Assembly: GCF_001724605.1 (NCBI RefSeq)
Contig: NZ_MEEX01000019.1
Location: 35,608-99,607, forward strand
Direction of reading: 5' to 3'
DNA: 64,000 nt
From: Phenylobacterium sp. SCN 70-31
GTDB lineage: Bacteria; Pseudomonadota; Alphaproteobacteria; Caulobacterales; Caulobacteraceae
Part shown: in pieces, positions 42,404 through 50,576 of the stretch
Position numbering within the stretch: the stretch's first letter is position 1
Layout: every line of letters starts with the position of its first letter
Made by a program: the position numbers and the translations under genes
Notes under the pieces: generated by a model
What the model saw: the letters and a program-made list of their open reading frames with translations, nothing else
Told to the model about the DNA's origin: nothing
Database searches by the model: none

Positions 42404-43150
42404 ATGGCCGCGCCGCCCCTTGTCAGCTTCCTGATCGCCGGCGTCCAGAAGGGCGGCACGACCGCCCTCTTCGACTATCTCGGCGACTACGGCGACATGG
42501 CCTTGCCGGCCGAAAAGGAGCTTCATTTCTTCGATGACGAGGGCGTGGACTGGTCGGCGCCAGACTATGCTCCCTACCACGCCCGCTTCCCCATGCCGGA
42601 CGGACGCCCGCGAGGCGAAGCCACGCCGATCTATACCTACTGGCCGAACAGCCTCGAACGGATCGCCGCCTACAATCCGGCCATGCGACTGATCGTGGTG
42701 ATGCGCGACCCCATTCAGCGGGCCTGGTCGCACTGGCGCATGGAGTACGCCCGCGGCGTGGAGACGCGCCCCTTCGCCTGGTGCGTCCGCGAAGGGCGAC
42801 AGCGGCTGTTCCAGACCGAACCCTGGGGCCACCATCGCGAGTTCAGCTACGTGGAGCGCGGCTTCTACGGTGAGCAGGCCGAGCGGCTCCTGGGCCTGTT
42901 CCCACGCGAGCAGTTGCTGTTCCTCCGATCCGAGGACCTTCGGCGGCAGGGCGGCGCGACCCTGGACAGGGTGCGGGACTTCCTGGGTCTGGCGCCCGCC
43001 GCGACGCCCGCGTCCCGCGAATCACACGTGGGGCGGTCGGCGGACTATCCTTCCGTGCTCACGAGCGAGGACGTCGCCCACCTGCGACTGGTCTACGCCC
43101 GCGACGCCGAACGACTGGCCGATCTGACGGGTGTCCGCTTCGAGACCTGA
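42404..43150 (+). CDS. Sulfotransferase (heparan N-deacetylase/sulfotransferase-like)
   Basis: PAPS-dependent sulfotransferase of 248 residues. The 5'-phosphosulfate loop is FLIAGVQKGGTTALFDYL near residues 9-26 and the 3'-phosphate motif is RLIVVMRDPIQRAWSHWRME near 97-116. KELHFFDDE near 38 and SYVERGFYGEQAERLLGLFP near 151 are typical of the bacterial NodH/heparan-like group. It should sulfate a sugar of a surface polysaccharide or lipid. ATG 42404 is preceded by a G-rich stretch (GGGGGATGGGAC) within reach as a ribosome binding site; an in-frame extension to 42278 is low-complexity. Divergent from the CDP-sugar operon. Confidence 0.87.
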   Translation: MAAPPLVSFLIAGVQKGGTTALFDYLGDYGDMALPAEKELHFFDDEGVDWSAPDYAPYHARFPMPDGRPRGEATPIYTYWPNSLERIAAYNPAMRLIVVMRDPIQRAWSHWRMEYARGVETRPFAWCVREGRQRLFQTEPWGHHREFSYVERGFYGEQAERLLGLFPREQLLFLRSEDLRRQGGATLDRVRDFLGLAPAATPASRESHVGRSADYPSVLTSEDVAHLRLVYARDAERLADLTGVRFET

Positions 43151-43191
43151 CGGCCATACATTGGCCCCGGCGTTCCCGAAGGAGTCGCATC

Positions 43192-44196
43192 ATGCGCCGC
43201 GCGCTCCTCCTCCGCACCACCTTCGCCATTGGCGCGTCGGCGGCCCTGGCCGCGCCGGTGACCGCCCAGCCCCCCGGCGCCCCGTCACTGGCCTTTCCCG
43301 TCGCCTGTCAGCCCGGCCGGACCTGCGAGATCCAGCACTACGTCGATCGGGATCCCGGTCCCGGCGTGCGTGATCATCGCTGCGGGACCATGACCTACGA
43401 GGGGCACAACGGCGTCGACATCCGTCTGCCCGACCTCGCGGCGCAGCGTCGGGGCGTCGCGGTGCTGGCTGCGGCCCCAGGGCGCGTGCGGGCCGTACGC
43501 GACGGCAAACCCGACATCTCGGTGAAGGCCGTGGGCGCGCCGTCGGTCGCGGGCGAAGAGTGCGGCAACGGCGTGGCGATCACGCATGCCGGCGGGTGGG
43601 AGACGCAGTACTGCCACATGGCCCGCGGCAGCATCGGCGTGGCCGAGGGACAAGCGGTGGCGGCCGGCGCGCCCCTGGGGCGGATCGGCCTTTCGGGACT
43701 GACCGAGTATCCGCACCTCCATTTCACCGTGCGGCGCGCCGGCCGGGTCGTCGATCCCTTCCGTCCCGACGCTGGCCAGACCTGCGGCGGCGGGGCGGCG
43801 GCGGGTCTGTGGACGCCCGAGGCGGCGGCCCGGATGCCCTATCGGGCCGGCGCGATCCTCAACACCGGCTTCTCGGCGACCCCCGTGAGCCAGGATCAGA
43901 TCGAAGGCGGCGCGATCCGCGCACCCGACGCCGGCGCCGGTGTGCTCGTGGCCTACGCGAGAGCCATCGCGCTCCTGCCGGGCGACGAGGTGGAACTGGA
44001 TCTCAAGGGTCCGGACGGTGTCAGCCTGGCGCGCAGCCGGCGGCCCCCGCTGGCCAACTGGCGGGCGCAGGAGATGATTTACGTGGGGAAGAAGCGACCC
44101 GCGGCGGGGTGGCCGCGGGGAATCTATTCCGCCGAGTATCGCGTCTGGCGGAAGGGGACGGTCGTCCTGTCGCGGCGCTTTCAGACGAGGCTGTAG
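43192..44196 (+). CDS. Exported M23-family metallopeptidase (LytM domain)
   Basis: Secreted protein of 334 residues with a signal peptide (residues 1 to about 26, ending VTAQ). The M23 fold carries metal ligands in EGHNGVDIRLP near residue 72 (HxxxD) and the catalytic histidines in TQYCHMARG and YPHLHFTVR near 180 (HxH). Four cysteines in the N-terminal region (ACQPGRTCEI, HRCGT, EECGNG) suggest disulfides. A C-terminal beta-rich domain of about 120 residues follows. Peptidoglycan endopeptidase activity, or a regulator of it, is expected; all zinc ligands are present so activity is plausible. AAGGAG precedes ATG 43192. Confidence 0.9.
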   Translation: MRRALLLRTTFAIGASAALAAPVTAQPPGAPSLAFPVACQPGRTCEIQHYVDRDPGPGVRDHRCGTMTYEGHNGVDIRLPDLAAQRRGVAVLAAAPGRVRAVRDGKPDISVKAVGAPSVAGEECGNGVAITHAGGWETQYCHMARGSIGVAEGQAVAAGAPLGRIGLSGLTEYPHLHFTVRRAGRVVDPFRPDAGQTCGGGAAAGLWTPEAAARMPYRAGAILNTGFSATPVSQDQIEGGAIRAPDAGAGVLVAYARAIALLPGDEVELDLKGPDGVSLARSRRPPLANWRAQEMIYVGKKRPAAGWPRGIYSAEYRVWRKGTVVLSRRFQTRL

Positions 44197-44350
44197 AGCG
44201 CGGCCCGAACAGATCCTGGCGGTAAGGGCGCCCCATAGTCCGCGGTGGAACGACGCTCAATCGGCGGGCGCTCTGCGGGACACTCGACACGTTCCCGGGG
44301 GGAAGGCCGTGGCATGGCCCCACGGCGACAATCGCGATGATGCATAGCGC
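44197..44350. other. Intergenic stretch between M23 peptidase and RTX gene ends
   Basis: These bases separate two convergent genes. Apart from a short inverted repeat CCGTGG/CCACGG near 44310-44328 (no following U-run) and the terminator just to the right, I see no coding frame, repeat or recognisable RNA. Confidence 0.5.
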
Positions 44351-44381
44351 AAAAGAAAAGGGCCGCCCCGAGGGGCGGCCC
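44351..44381 (-). terminator. Strong intrinsic terminator of the RTX gene
   Basis: A perfect 10-base-pair GC stem (GGGCCGCCCC at 44360-44369 with GGGGCGGCCC at 44372-44381, two-base apparent loop) followed, on the minus strand, by TTTTCTTTT (complement of 44351-44359). It lies 28 bases beyond the RTX stop and is by far the clearest intrinsic terminator in the window, consistent with a strongly transcribed gene. Confidence 0.9.
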
Positions 44382-44409
44382 GATCCTTGTTCAGCTCATC
44401 GTTCGGACG

Positions 44410-46230
44410 TTAGACGCCGACGATGTTCGACGCGCTGATGTCGGCCAGGGTGCGGCCCACCAGCACGACCGCGTCTTCCGCCGTGCCGTTGTTGGCGCCG
44501 GTGTCCGCGAAGACCACGACGTTCGTGCCGACCTGGATCACCACGTAGTCGATGACGCCGCCCGCGATCTGGGCGTCGGCAAGGAGCTTCGCCGCGTCGT
44601 AGGTGCTGGCCGACAGTTCGATGTAGTTCGAACCTTCGGTCGCAGCGCCCAGGCCGTTGAAGCGGAGGGTGTCCACCGTCTCCCAGTCGAGGATCTGATC
44701 CAGCGAACCAGCGGTGACGCCGGAGTCGCCCGAAGCGAACACGAAGCGGTCAGCGCCATTGCCACCGGACAGGAAGTCGGTGCCCGCACCGCCCACGATG
44801 GTGTCGTTGCCGTCACCACCTTGCACGGTGTCGTTGCCGGCTCCGCCGATCACGCTGTCGTTGCCGCCGCCAGCGTCGATCTGGTCGTTGTCGGCGCCGC
44901 CATCGAGGGTGTCGTTGCCTTCACCGCCCGAGACGACGTCGTTGCCGGCGCCAGCGATGACGCTGTCGTTGCCGGCGCCCGCGCTGATGGTGTCGTTGCC
45001 GGCGCCCGCGTCGGCGGTGTCGTTGCCATCGCCGAGGGTGACGGTGTCGTTGCCAGCGCCCGCGGTGACGTTGTCGTTGCCAGCGCCCGCATCGACCGTG
45101 TTCGCGCCGTCACCGGCCACGATGGTGTCGTTGCCGTCGCCGCCGTCGATGTTGTCGTTTCCGGCTCCGGCGGTGATGTCATCGTTGCCGATGCCGCCGC
45201 TGACGGTGTTGTTGCCCGCACCGGCGTCGATCGTGTCGTTGCCGTCTTCACCGAAGACGCGGTCGTTGCCGCCGCCCGTAGCGATGGAGTCATCGCCCAG
45301 GTTGCCGTTGAACACGCCGCCCGCCGTAGCCGCCGAGGCGTCGATCACATCGTTGCCCTGGCCGCCGAGGACGGTCAGGTTGGCGCTGGTGCTGGTGGCG
45401 GTGACGGTGTCATCGCCGGCGCCGCCCTGGACGAAGCCCGCACCGGTGAACGTGATGTCGTCCGCGCCCGCGCCGCCCTGGATGTTCACGACGCCAGCCG
45501 TGGCCGTGATCGTGTCGTTGCCGTCGCCGCCATCGACCGTGACCGAGTTGGTCGCGCCGCTGGTGGCGTTGATCGTGTCGTCGCCGGCTTCACCGAAGAT
45601 CTGGTCGTTGCCGCCGCTGCCGGTGAGCGAGTCGTTGCCGAGGTTGCCGTTGATGAAGTCGTCGCCGGCGCCGCCGTCGATCACGTCATCGCCTTGGCCA
45701 CCCAGCACGGTGTCGTTGCCCGCGCCACCATTGATGGTGTCGTTGCCGATGTTGCCCTGACCGAAGTCGTTGCCGTCGCCCAGGTCGAGTTCGTCGCTGC
45801 CCTGGCCGCCGTAAGCGGTGTCGTTGCCCGTGCCGCCGACGATGCTGTCATCGCCTTGGTTGCCCTGCAGCACGTCGGCGCCGCCGGCGCCGTTGAGCGT
45901 GTCAGCGCCCGCACCGCCGAACAGGGCGTCACCGCCCGCGCCGCCGGTGCCGGCGTCGTCGCCCGCGCCGCCGATGAACAGCGACGAGCTGTCGGGGAAC
46001 ACGACTTCACCGGCCGTGCCGGTCGCGATCGAGTTGCTGAACGTCACCGCGCGGCCCGTGAGGCCCGAGATGATCGTCACCGTCGCGGCGGAGGTCGCCG
46101 TCGCGGGATTGAAGATCACGGACGTGGTCACCGCACGCTCGCCGACGCCACCAAAGACGAGTACGTCGTTCGCGGCGTTGTAGGCGAGAGCCTGCGCTTC
46201 CGTGATCGTCTCAAAAAGATAAGTCGCCAT
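44410..46230 (-). CDS. RTX calcium-binding repeat protein, type I secretion substrate (possible S-layer or surface protein)
   Basis: Acidic protein of 606 residues with no cysteine that I can see. Residues 1-85 are a beta-rich N-terminal domain (MATYLFETITEAQALAYNAA). From about 86 to 500 runs a long array of RTX nonapeptides GGxGxDxUx (e.g. GGAGNDTVLGGQGDDVIDGG), which bind calcium after export. The last hundred residues form the uncleaved C-terminal secretion signal region, ending LADISASNIVGV. The ABC exporter and membrane fusion genes lie just to the right on the same strand, the arrangement of Caulobacter rsaA-rsaD-rsaE, though here the substrate gene is downstream. GGAGAG six bases before ATG 46230 and the strong terminator suggest high expression. 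Confidence 0.9.
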   Translation of the reverse strand: MATYLFETITEAQALAYNAANDVLVFGGVGERAVTTSVIFNPATATSAATVTIISGLTGRAVTFSNSIATGTAGEVVFPDSSSLFIGGAGDDAGTGGAGGDALFGGAGADTLNGAGGADVLQGNQGDDSIVGGTGNDTAYGGQGSDELDLGDGNDFGQGNIGNDTINGGAGNDTVLGGQGDDVIDGGAGDDFINGNLGNDSLTGSGGNDQIFGEAGDDTINATSGATNSVTVDGGDGNDTITATAGVVNIQGGAGADDITFTGAGFVQGGAGDDTVTATSTSANLTVLGGQGNDVIDASAATAGGVFNGNLGDDSIATGGGNDRVFGEDGNDTIDAGAGNNTVSGGIGNDDITAGAGNDNIDGGDGNDTIVAGDGANTVDAGAGNDNVTAGAGNDTVTLGDGNDTADAGAGNDTISAGAGNDSVIAGAGNDVVSGGEGNDTLDGGADNDQIDAGGGNDSVIGGAGNDTVQGGDGNDTIVGGAGTDFLSGGNGADRFVFASGDSGVTAGSLDQILDWETVDTLRFNGLGAATEGSNYIELSASTYDAAKLLADAQIAGGVIDYVVIQVGTNVVVFADTGANNGTAEDAVVLVGRTLADISASNIVGV

Positions 46231-46440
46231 TAGTCTCTCCAGTCTGTGTCACACGGACCCCTGGAACGCTTGACCTCCACTCGCGGCAGAGCATCCCAGC
46301 GGTCCATTACCCCACGCGCCATAGCACGGCTGCGGCGCAGGTTAGACGAGCCCAAGGGGAGACGTATCGGAACCCCGCCAATTGCGCAACCTGAAAAAGC
46401 CCCCGGAATCCGAGTGTTCGGCGGTGTGGCGGCGGCGCCT
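46231..46440. promoter_or_regulatory. Gap between exporter and RTX genes, likely RTX promoter/leader
   Basis: All flanking genes are on the minus strand. The right end, just beyond the membrane-fusion gene, reads as a GC-rich stretch followed by GGGGGCTTTTT on the minus strand (about 46395-46406), a weak terminator candidate. An 8-base palindrome TTGCGCAA lies near 46382-46389. The left end carries the RTX ribosome binding site. A separate promoter for the RTX gene is expected here because such substrates are made in large excess over their exporters, but I cannot fix its boxes. Confidence 0.35.
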
Positions 46441-47829
46441 CTACTGTTCGCGGAAGGCGTCTTCCAGGGTCTCGGTGATGGGCGAGATCAGGTAGCTCAT
46501 GACCGACCGCTCGCCCGTCACGATGAGCGCCTGAGCCGGCATGCCCGGCGTCAGTTCGACGCCCTTCTTCAGCTTGCGCAACTCGGTGGGGAGGATGCGC
46601 AGATCGACTTTGTAATATGCGGTCCCGTTCTTCTCGTCGGTGAACCGATCGGCCGAAACCACGGACACCTCGGCATCCAGCGAATCGCTGAAGCGCTGAT
46701 TGAGACCGGTCAGCTTCACCTTCGCCGGCATGCCGACACGGACCTCGTCCACGTCCTCCGGCTTGATGGTGGCGGTGACGGTCAGCGGCGTGCCGGTCGG
46801 CACCACATCCATCATGACCTCGCCGCCGCCGACCACGCCGCCCACGGTGAACTGGGTCAGGTTGAACACATAGCCGTCCACCGGAGCGCGGACGACCGTC
46901 GAGGCCAGGGTCTGGCGGGCGGTCGTGAGGCGGGGGATCACGTCGGAGAGCTTGGTCTGGCTGTCGCGCAGACCTTCGGCCGACTGCGTGGCGCGTTCGT
47001 TGCGCAACGAGGCGAGCTGGAGCCGGGTCTCCCCCATCTGCTGCCGTAGCCGGGCGATGTCGGCGTTGAGCTGGCCGCGGCGGCCGCCCAACTCGGCCAG
47101 GCTGCGCTCGTAGCGCAGGATGAGAGTCTTCGGCGCGAAGCCCTGCTCGTTGAGCTTGCGGTAGCCCGAGAGCTCCTCCTCGGTCAGGCGCTGCTGCTCG
47201 ACGATGGAGTCGAGTTGCGCCTGCGCGCCCTGGATCTGGGTCTCCTGCTGCTCGATGCGCTGCATGAGGACGGCCGACTGGCTCTGGAAGAGCTGCTGGC
47301 GGGTGGTGAAGAGGAACTGCTGGTCCCGGATGATGGTGGCGACCCCGGCCTCGCCCATGCGCGCCGTCAGTTCGGGCGGCAGTTCCAGCGAAGTCCTGCC
47401 CAGGGCTTCCGCCGTGTAGCGGGCGTTCTGGGCCAGGAGCGTGTCGTACTGGTTCTGCAGCACGTCGACCGCCGCACGGGCCTCGACGTCGTTGAAGAGC
47501 AGGAGCGGCTGACCGGCGCGGACCTGCTGTCCCTCCTTCACCAGGATCTGCTTCACGATCCCGGTTTCCTTATGGCGCAGCGTCTTGCGCTGCGAGTCGG
47601 CGCGAACCGCCGCCCCGGCGGTGATTCCCGACGCCAGGGAGTTGAACGACGCCCAAAGGCCAAGCCCCACCACGAACACGGCGATCACGCCCGCGCCCAC
47701 CAGCATCGGGCGGCGCAGGCGCTCCCGCAGCTCGGGCGCCATCGGCCCAGGGTCCTCGGCGCCGAAGGTGGGCGGGACGTAGGCCGACGGCGCCTGCGAC
47801 GGGCGGAACGGCTTCAGGTCGAGCTTCAC
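46441..47829 (-). CDS. Type I secretion membrane fusion protein (HlyD/PrtE/RsaE family)
   Basis: Periplasmic adaptor of 462 residues. One membrane anchor lies at about residues 43-65 (MLVGAGVIAVFVVGLGLWAS), the biotinyl-lipoyl-like half-motifs follow (KTLRHKETGIVKQILVKEGQ and VRAPVDGYVFNLTQF), with a long coiled-coil hairpin of about 150 residues between them and a C-terminal beta-barrel segment (GMPAQALIVTGERSVMSYLI), which is the usual HlyD ending. The start is GTG at 47829, overlapping the stop of the ABC gene (GTGA). The outer-membrane TolC-like partner is not in the window. Confidence 0.92.
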   Translation of the reverse strand: MKLDLKPFRPSQAPSAYVPPTFGAEDPGPMAPELRERLRRPMLVGAGVIAVFVVGLGLWASFNSLASGITAGAAVRADSQRKTLRHKETGIVKQILVKEGQQVRAGQPLLLFNDVEARAAVDVLQNQYDTLLAQNARYTAEALGRTSLELPPELTARMGEAGVATIIRDQQFLFTTRQQLFQSQSAVLMQRIEQQETQIQGAQAQLDSIVEQQRLTEEELSGYRKLNEQGFAPKTLILRYERSLAELGGRRGQLNADIARLRQQMGETRLQLASLRNERATQSAEGLRDSQTKLSDVIPRLTTARQTLASTVVRAPVDGYVFNLTQFTVGGVVGGGEVMMDVVPTGTPLTVTATIKPEDVDEVRVGMPAKVKLTGLNQRFSDSLDAEVSVVSADRFTDEKNGTAYYKVDLRILPTELRKLKKGVELTPGMPAQALIVTGERSVMSYLISPITETLEDAFREQ

Positions 47830-49574
47830 CGGCCACCCTCCACCGCGCGCACTTCCGCCGCAGGAGCCTGCGGCTGGGCGGGCTTCACGAGGCGCGCCAT
47901 CACCTGATCGCGCGGGCCGAACAATTCGACGCGGCCGTCGCGCAGCACCAGCATCTTGTCGGCGGCGCGAAACACGCCGGGCTTGTGCGAGATGATGACG
48001 ACGGTGGCGCCGTTGGCCTTCATCGCATCGATGGCGCGCATCAAGGCGTCCTCGCCCTCGGCGTCGAGGTTGGCGTTCGGCTCGTCCAGCACCACGAAGG
48101 CGGGATTGCCCAGCAGGCATCGGGCGAGGCCCACGCGCTGGCGCTGGCCGGCGGACAGCACCGTTCCCCCTTCGCCGACATCGGTGTCGTAACCCTTGGG
48201 CATGCGCAGGATGAGCTCGTGGACTCCGGCGAGCTGGGCGGCGGCGACCACCTCCTCATCGGTGACCCCTTCCCGGAAGCGCGCGATGTTGTTGCGCACG
48301 GTGCCGGCGAACAGTTCGGTGTCCTGCGGCAGATAGCCGACGTAGCGGCCGAAGTCGGCGCGATCCCAGGTGAAGACGTCGGCGCCGTCCAGGCGCACCA
48401 CGCCGTTCAGCGGCTTCCAGATTCCGACCAGCAGACGCGCGAGGGTGGACTTGCCGGCGCCCGAGGGGCCGATCACGCCCAGGACTTCACTGGGTTCGAT
48501 GGTGAAGTTGACGCCCGACAGGACGAGGCGCTGAACGCTGGGCGGGGCGAAGTTCACGCCCTCCACCGAAAGCTTGCCCAGCGGTCGCGGAAGGGCGGTG
48601 GCGGCGGCCGGCGCCTCGGCGGTCTCCAGCAACTGGTTGAGCCGAAGGTACGCCCGGTACATCGCGTTGAGCGGATCCCACGATCCCACGATCTTCTCGA
48701 TCGGCTGCAGCGCCCGGCTGACCAGGATCATGTTGGCGAACAGCATGCCGGGGTGGATCGAGCCCTTCAGGATCAGGAACGCGCCCAGCCCGATGGTCAG
48801 CACCTGCATGCCCATCCGCACCGCCTTGATGGCGTCGGTGTAGAAGTTCGACGCCTCGGAGGCGGCCGCGCCGCGCTCGATCGTCACCGCGCGGTGACGC
48901 GCCCAGGCCTGGCCCAGGGTGGGCAGCATCCCCATCGCCCGAACCACCTCGCCGTTGCGAAGCGCCGCGTCGGTGAAGGCGTAGCTGCGCAGCGCGGCGT
49001 CATTGGCCTCCTTGAGCGCCGACTGTGTGGCCCGCGCCTGCGCGATCGCCAGCATCACCAGGATCGCCGCGCCGATCAGGGTGACCACACCGATCAGCGG
49101 GTCGATGATGAAGAGAACGCCCAGGAAGACCGGGATCCACGGCACGTCGAAGAAGGCCGCAGCCGCGATGCCGGTGAGCGCCTGCCGGAACTGGTCCAGG
49201 TCGCGCAACGCCTGCGCGCGGGCGCCAGCGCCGCCGCGGACGGCCGCGTCGAACAGGCTGCTGAACACCCGCCCCGAAACCCGCTGGTCCAGGGCCACGC
49301 CGTAGTTGATCAGGATGCGCGCCCGGAAGTCGTCGATGACACTCGAGATGATGAAGACGAACAGCGTGATCAATGTCAGCGACCAGAGCGTCGCCTGACT
49401 CTGGCTGGTCAGGACCCGGCCGTAGACCTGATAAGTGTAGAGCGGAAGAGCCAGGTAGAGGACGTTCGACACCAGACTGAAGCCGAACGCGACCATGGCC
49501 GGGCGGCGGCCCTCGCGCAGGGCGCGGCCGAGCACGTTGTCGGGCAGGTCCGTGAGGAACGTCAGAAACTTCAT
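47826..49574 (-). CDS. Type I secretion ABC transporter (PrtD/RsaD family)
   Basis: Half-transporter of 582 residues energising one-step export of the RTX protein. Six membrane helices cover residues about 25-310 (MVAFGFSLVSNVLYLALPLY, IGVVTLIGAAILVMLAIAQA), without the N-terminal peptidase-like domain of HlyB, as in PrtD. The ATPase domain has Walker A GPSGAGKSTLARLL near residue 368, signature LSAGQRQRVGLAR near 473 (LSAGQ rather than LSGGQ, common in this group), Walker B FVVLDEPNANLD near 496 and the switch histidine in IISHKPGV. ATG 49574. First gene of the export pair; it is divergent from the DUF6270 gene across 186 bases. Confidence 0.93.
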   Translation of the reverse strand: MKFLTFLTDLPDNVLGRALREGRRPAMVAFGFSLVSNVLYLALPLYTYQVYGRVLTSQSQATLWSLTLITLFVFIISSVIDDFRARILINYGVALDQRVSGRVFSSLFDAAVRGGAGARAQALRDLDQFRQALTGIAAAAFFDVPWIPVFLGVLFIIDPLIGVVTLIGAAILVMLAIAQARATQSALKEANDAALRSYAFTDAALRNGEVVRAMGMLPTLGQAWARHRAVTIERGAAASEASNFYTDAIKAVRMGMQVLTIGLGAFLILKGSIHPGMLFANMILVSRALQPIEKIVGSWDPLNAMYRAYLRLNQLLETAEAPAAATALPRPLGKLSVEGVNFAPPSVQRLVLSGVNFTIEPSEVLGVIGPSGAGKSTLARLLVGIWKPLNGVVRLDGADVFTWDRADFGRYVGYLPQDTELFAGTVRNNIARFREGVTDEEVVAAAQLAGVHELILRMPKGYDTDVGEGGTVLSAGQRQRVGLARCLLGNPAFVVLDEPNANLDAEGEDALMRAIDAMKANGATVVIISHKPGVFRAADKMLVLRDGRVELFGPRDQVMARLVKPAQPQAPAAEVRAVEGGR

Positions 49575-49760
49575 GTGTCGCTAAAGCCGTCCCGCCAGAC
49601 CTTTAGGGCCTGATACACCATACTTCGACAAAAAGGATGAACGCGCCGGAAGTTTGGCGGTCGTGACCCGTCCCTAGGCGAACGGGCCGGTAGATGATGG
49701 CCCTCCCACGGGTTGTCAATGCCGCGACTCGACGCACGCTCGGCATGGTAAGGGACCGGG
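49575..49760. promoter_or_regulatory. Divergent promoter region of the export operon and the DUF6270 gene
   Basis: These 186 bases are locally A/T richer than their surroundings (CAAAAAGGATG near 49628, TGATACACCATACTTCG near 49611), as expected for a promoter. On the minus strand TTGTCG (complement of 49628-49633) could be a -35 box. I could not assign a -10 box with confidence, and see no coding frame. Confidence 0.3.
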
Positions 49761-50576
49761 ATGGAGCCGCGCATCGCCATTCTCGGGAGTTGCATCACCC
49801 GCGACCTCTGGCCCGTTCGGGGCGGCGGCGCCGAGCGGCTGCTCTACATTTCGCGGACCAGCCTCCCGAGTCTGTTCTCGCCGCCGGTGGCCGGTTTCGA
49901 ACCCGCCGCAAGCGCGCCCGAGGGCCTGACCGCCCATGAACATCGCGCCCTGGTCGCCGATCTGCGGAAGACGGCCCTGGCCAGTCTGGTCGCCTTCGAT
50001 CCCACGCACCTGATCTTCGACTTCATCGACGAGCGCTTCGACCTGGTGTCCGCGGGCGCGGCGCTGGCCAGTCGCAGCAGCGAGCTGCTCCGCAGCGGCT
50101 ATGGGGCGCAACCCGCCTTCGACGGCGCCCGTGTGATCCCCAGGTTGTCGGCCGTCGCCGAGCGCCTGTGGGCCGAGGGACTGGCCCAGTTCGCGGCCCT
50201 CGTCCGATCGACCCCCCTGGCTCATGCGCGGCCAGTTCTGCACCGCGCCCGGTGGGCGAGCCATCTCCGGCTGGCGGACGGAACGGACGAACCGATTCGC
50301 GACGTCCAGATCGTCTCTGGCCAGCCCACCGACATCGCCCCCTACAACGACCTGCTCGCGCGCCAGGACGCCGCGTTCCTGGCGGCGATGCCGGGGATCG
50401 AGGTGGTGGAGGCGGCGACGCCGCCGCTGGCCGACCCCGACCACCGCTGGGGCCTCAGCCCCTTCCACTACACCGCGGACTACTACGAGGTCCTTCGGAC
50501 CCGCCTGTGCTCGGTCCCGGGCCTGGAGGATGCGTTCACGCCCGTCCCTGCCGCGCCCAGTGCTCTAGGGGCGTGA
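49761..50576 (+). CDS. DUF6270-like protein, possible SGNH-type hydrolase or esterase
   Basis: Cytosolic protein of 271 residues without signal peptide. It opens MEPRIAILGSCITRDLW, where GSCxTRD near residues 9-15 resembles the block I serine/cysteine motif of SGNH-type hydrolases, and ends with LSPFHYTADYYEVLRTRL near 233-250, a histidine-bearing block conserved in the DUF6270 family as I remember it. LIFDFIDERFDL near 93 is another family-like segment. DUF6270 genes are frequent beside polysaccharide glycosyltransferases, which fits here. Catalytic function is unproven. ATG 49761 follows GGGACCGGG. The last 41 bases overlap the convergent repeat-protein gene. Confidence 0.65.
   Translation: MEPRIAILGSCITRDLWPVRGGGAERLLYISRTSLPSLFSPPVAGFEPAASAPEGLTAHEHRALVADLRKTALASLVAFDPTHLIFDFIDERFDLVSAGAALASRSSELLRSGYGAQPAFDGARVIPRLSAVAERLWAEGLAQFAALVRSTPLAHARPVLHRARWASHLRLADGTDEPIRDVQIVSGQPTDIAPYNDLLARQDAAFLAAMPGIEVVEAATPPLADPDHRWGLSPFHYTADYYEVLRTRLCSVPGLEDAFTPVPAAPSALGA

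Noticed and set aside
44821-46233. Long plus-strand open frames (up to 470 codons) opposite the RTX gene
   Set aside because: They are antisense shadows of the GGxGxDxxx repeats, which avoid stops on both strands; composition is a monotonous Val/Ala/Asp or Pro/Ser repeat and there is no ribosome binding site.
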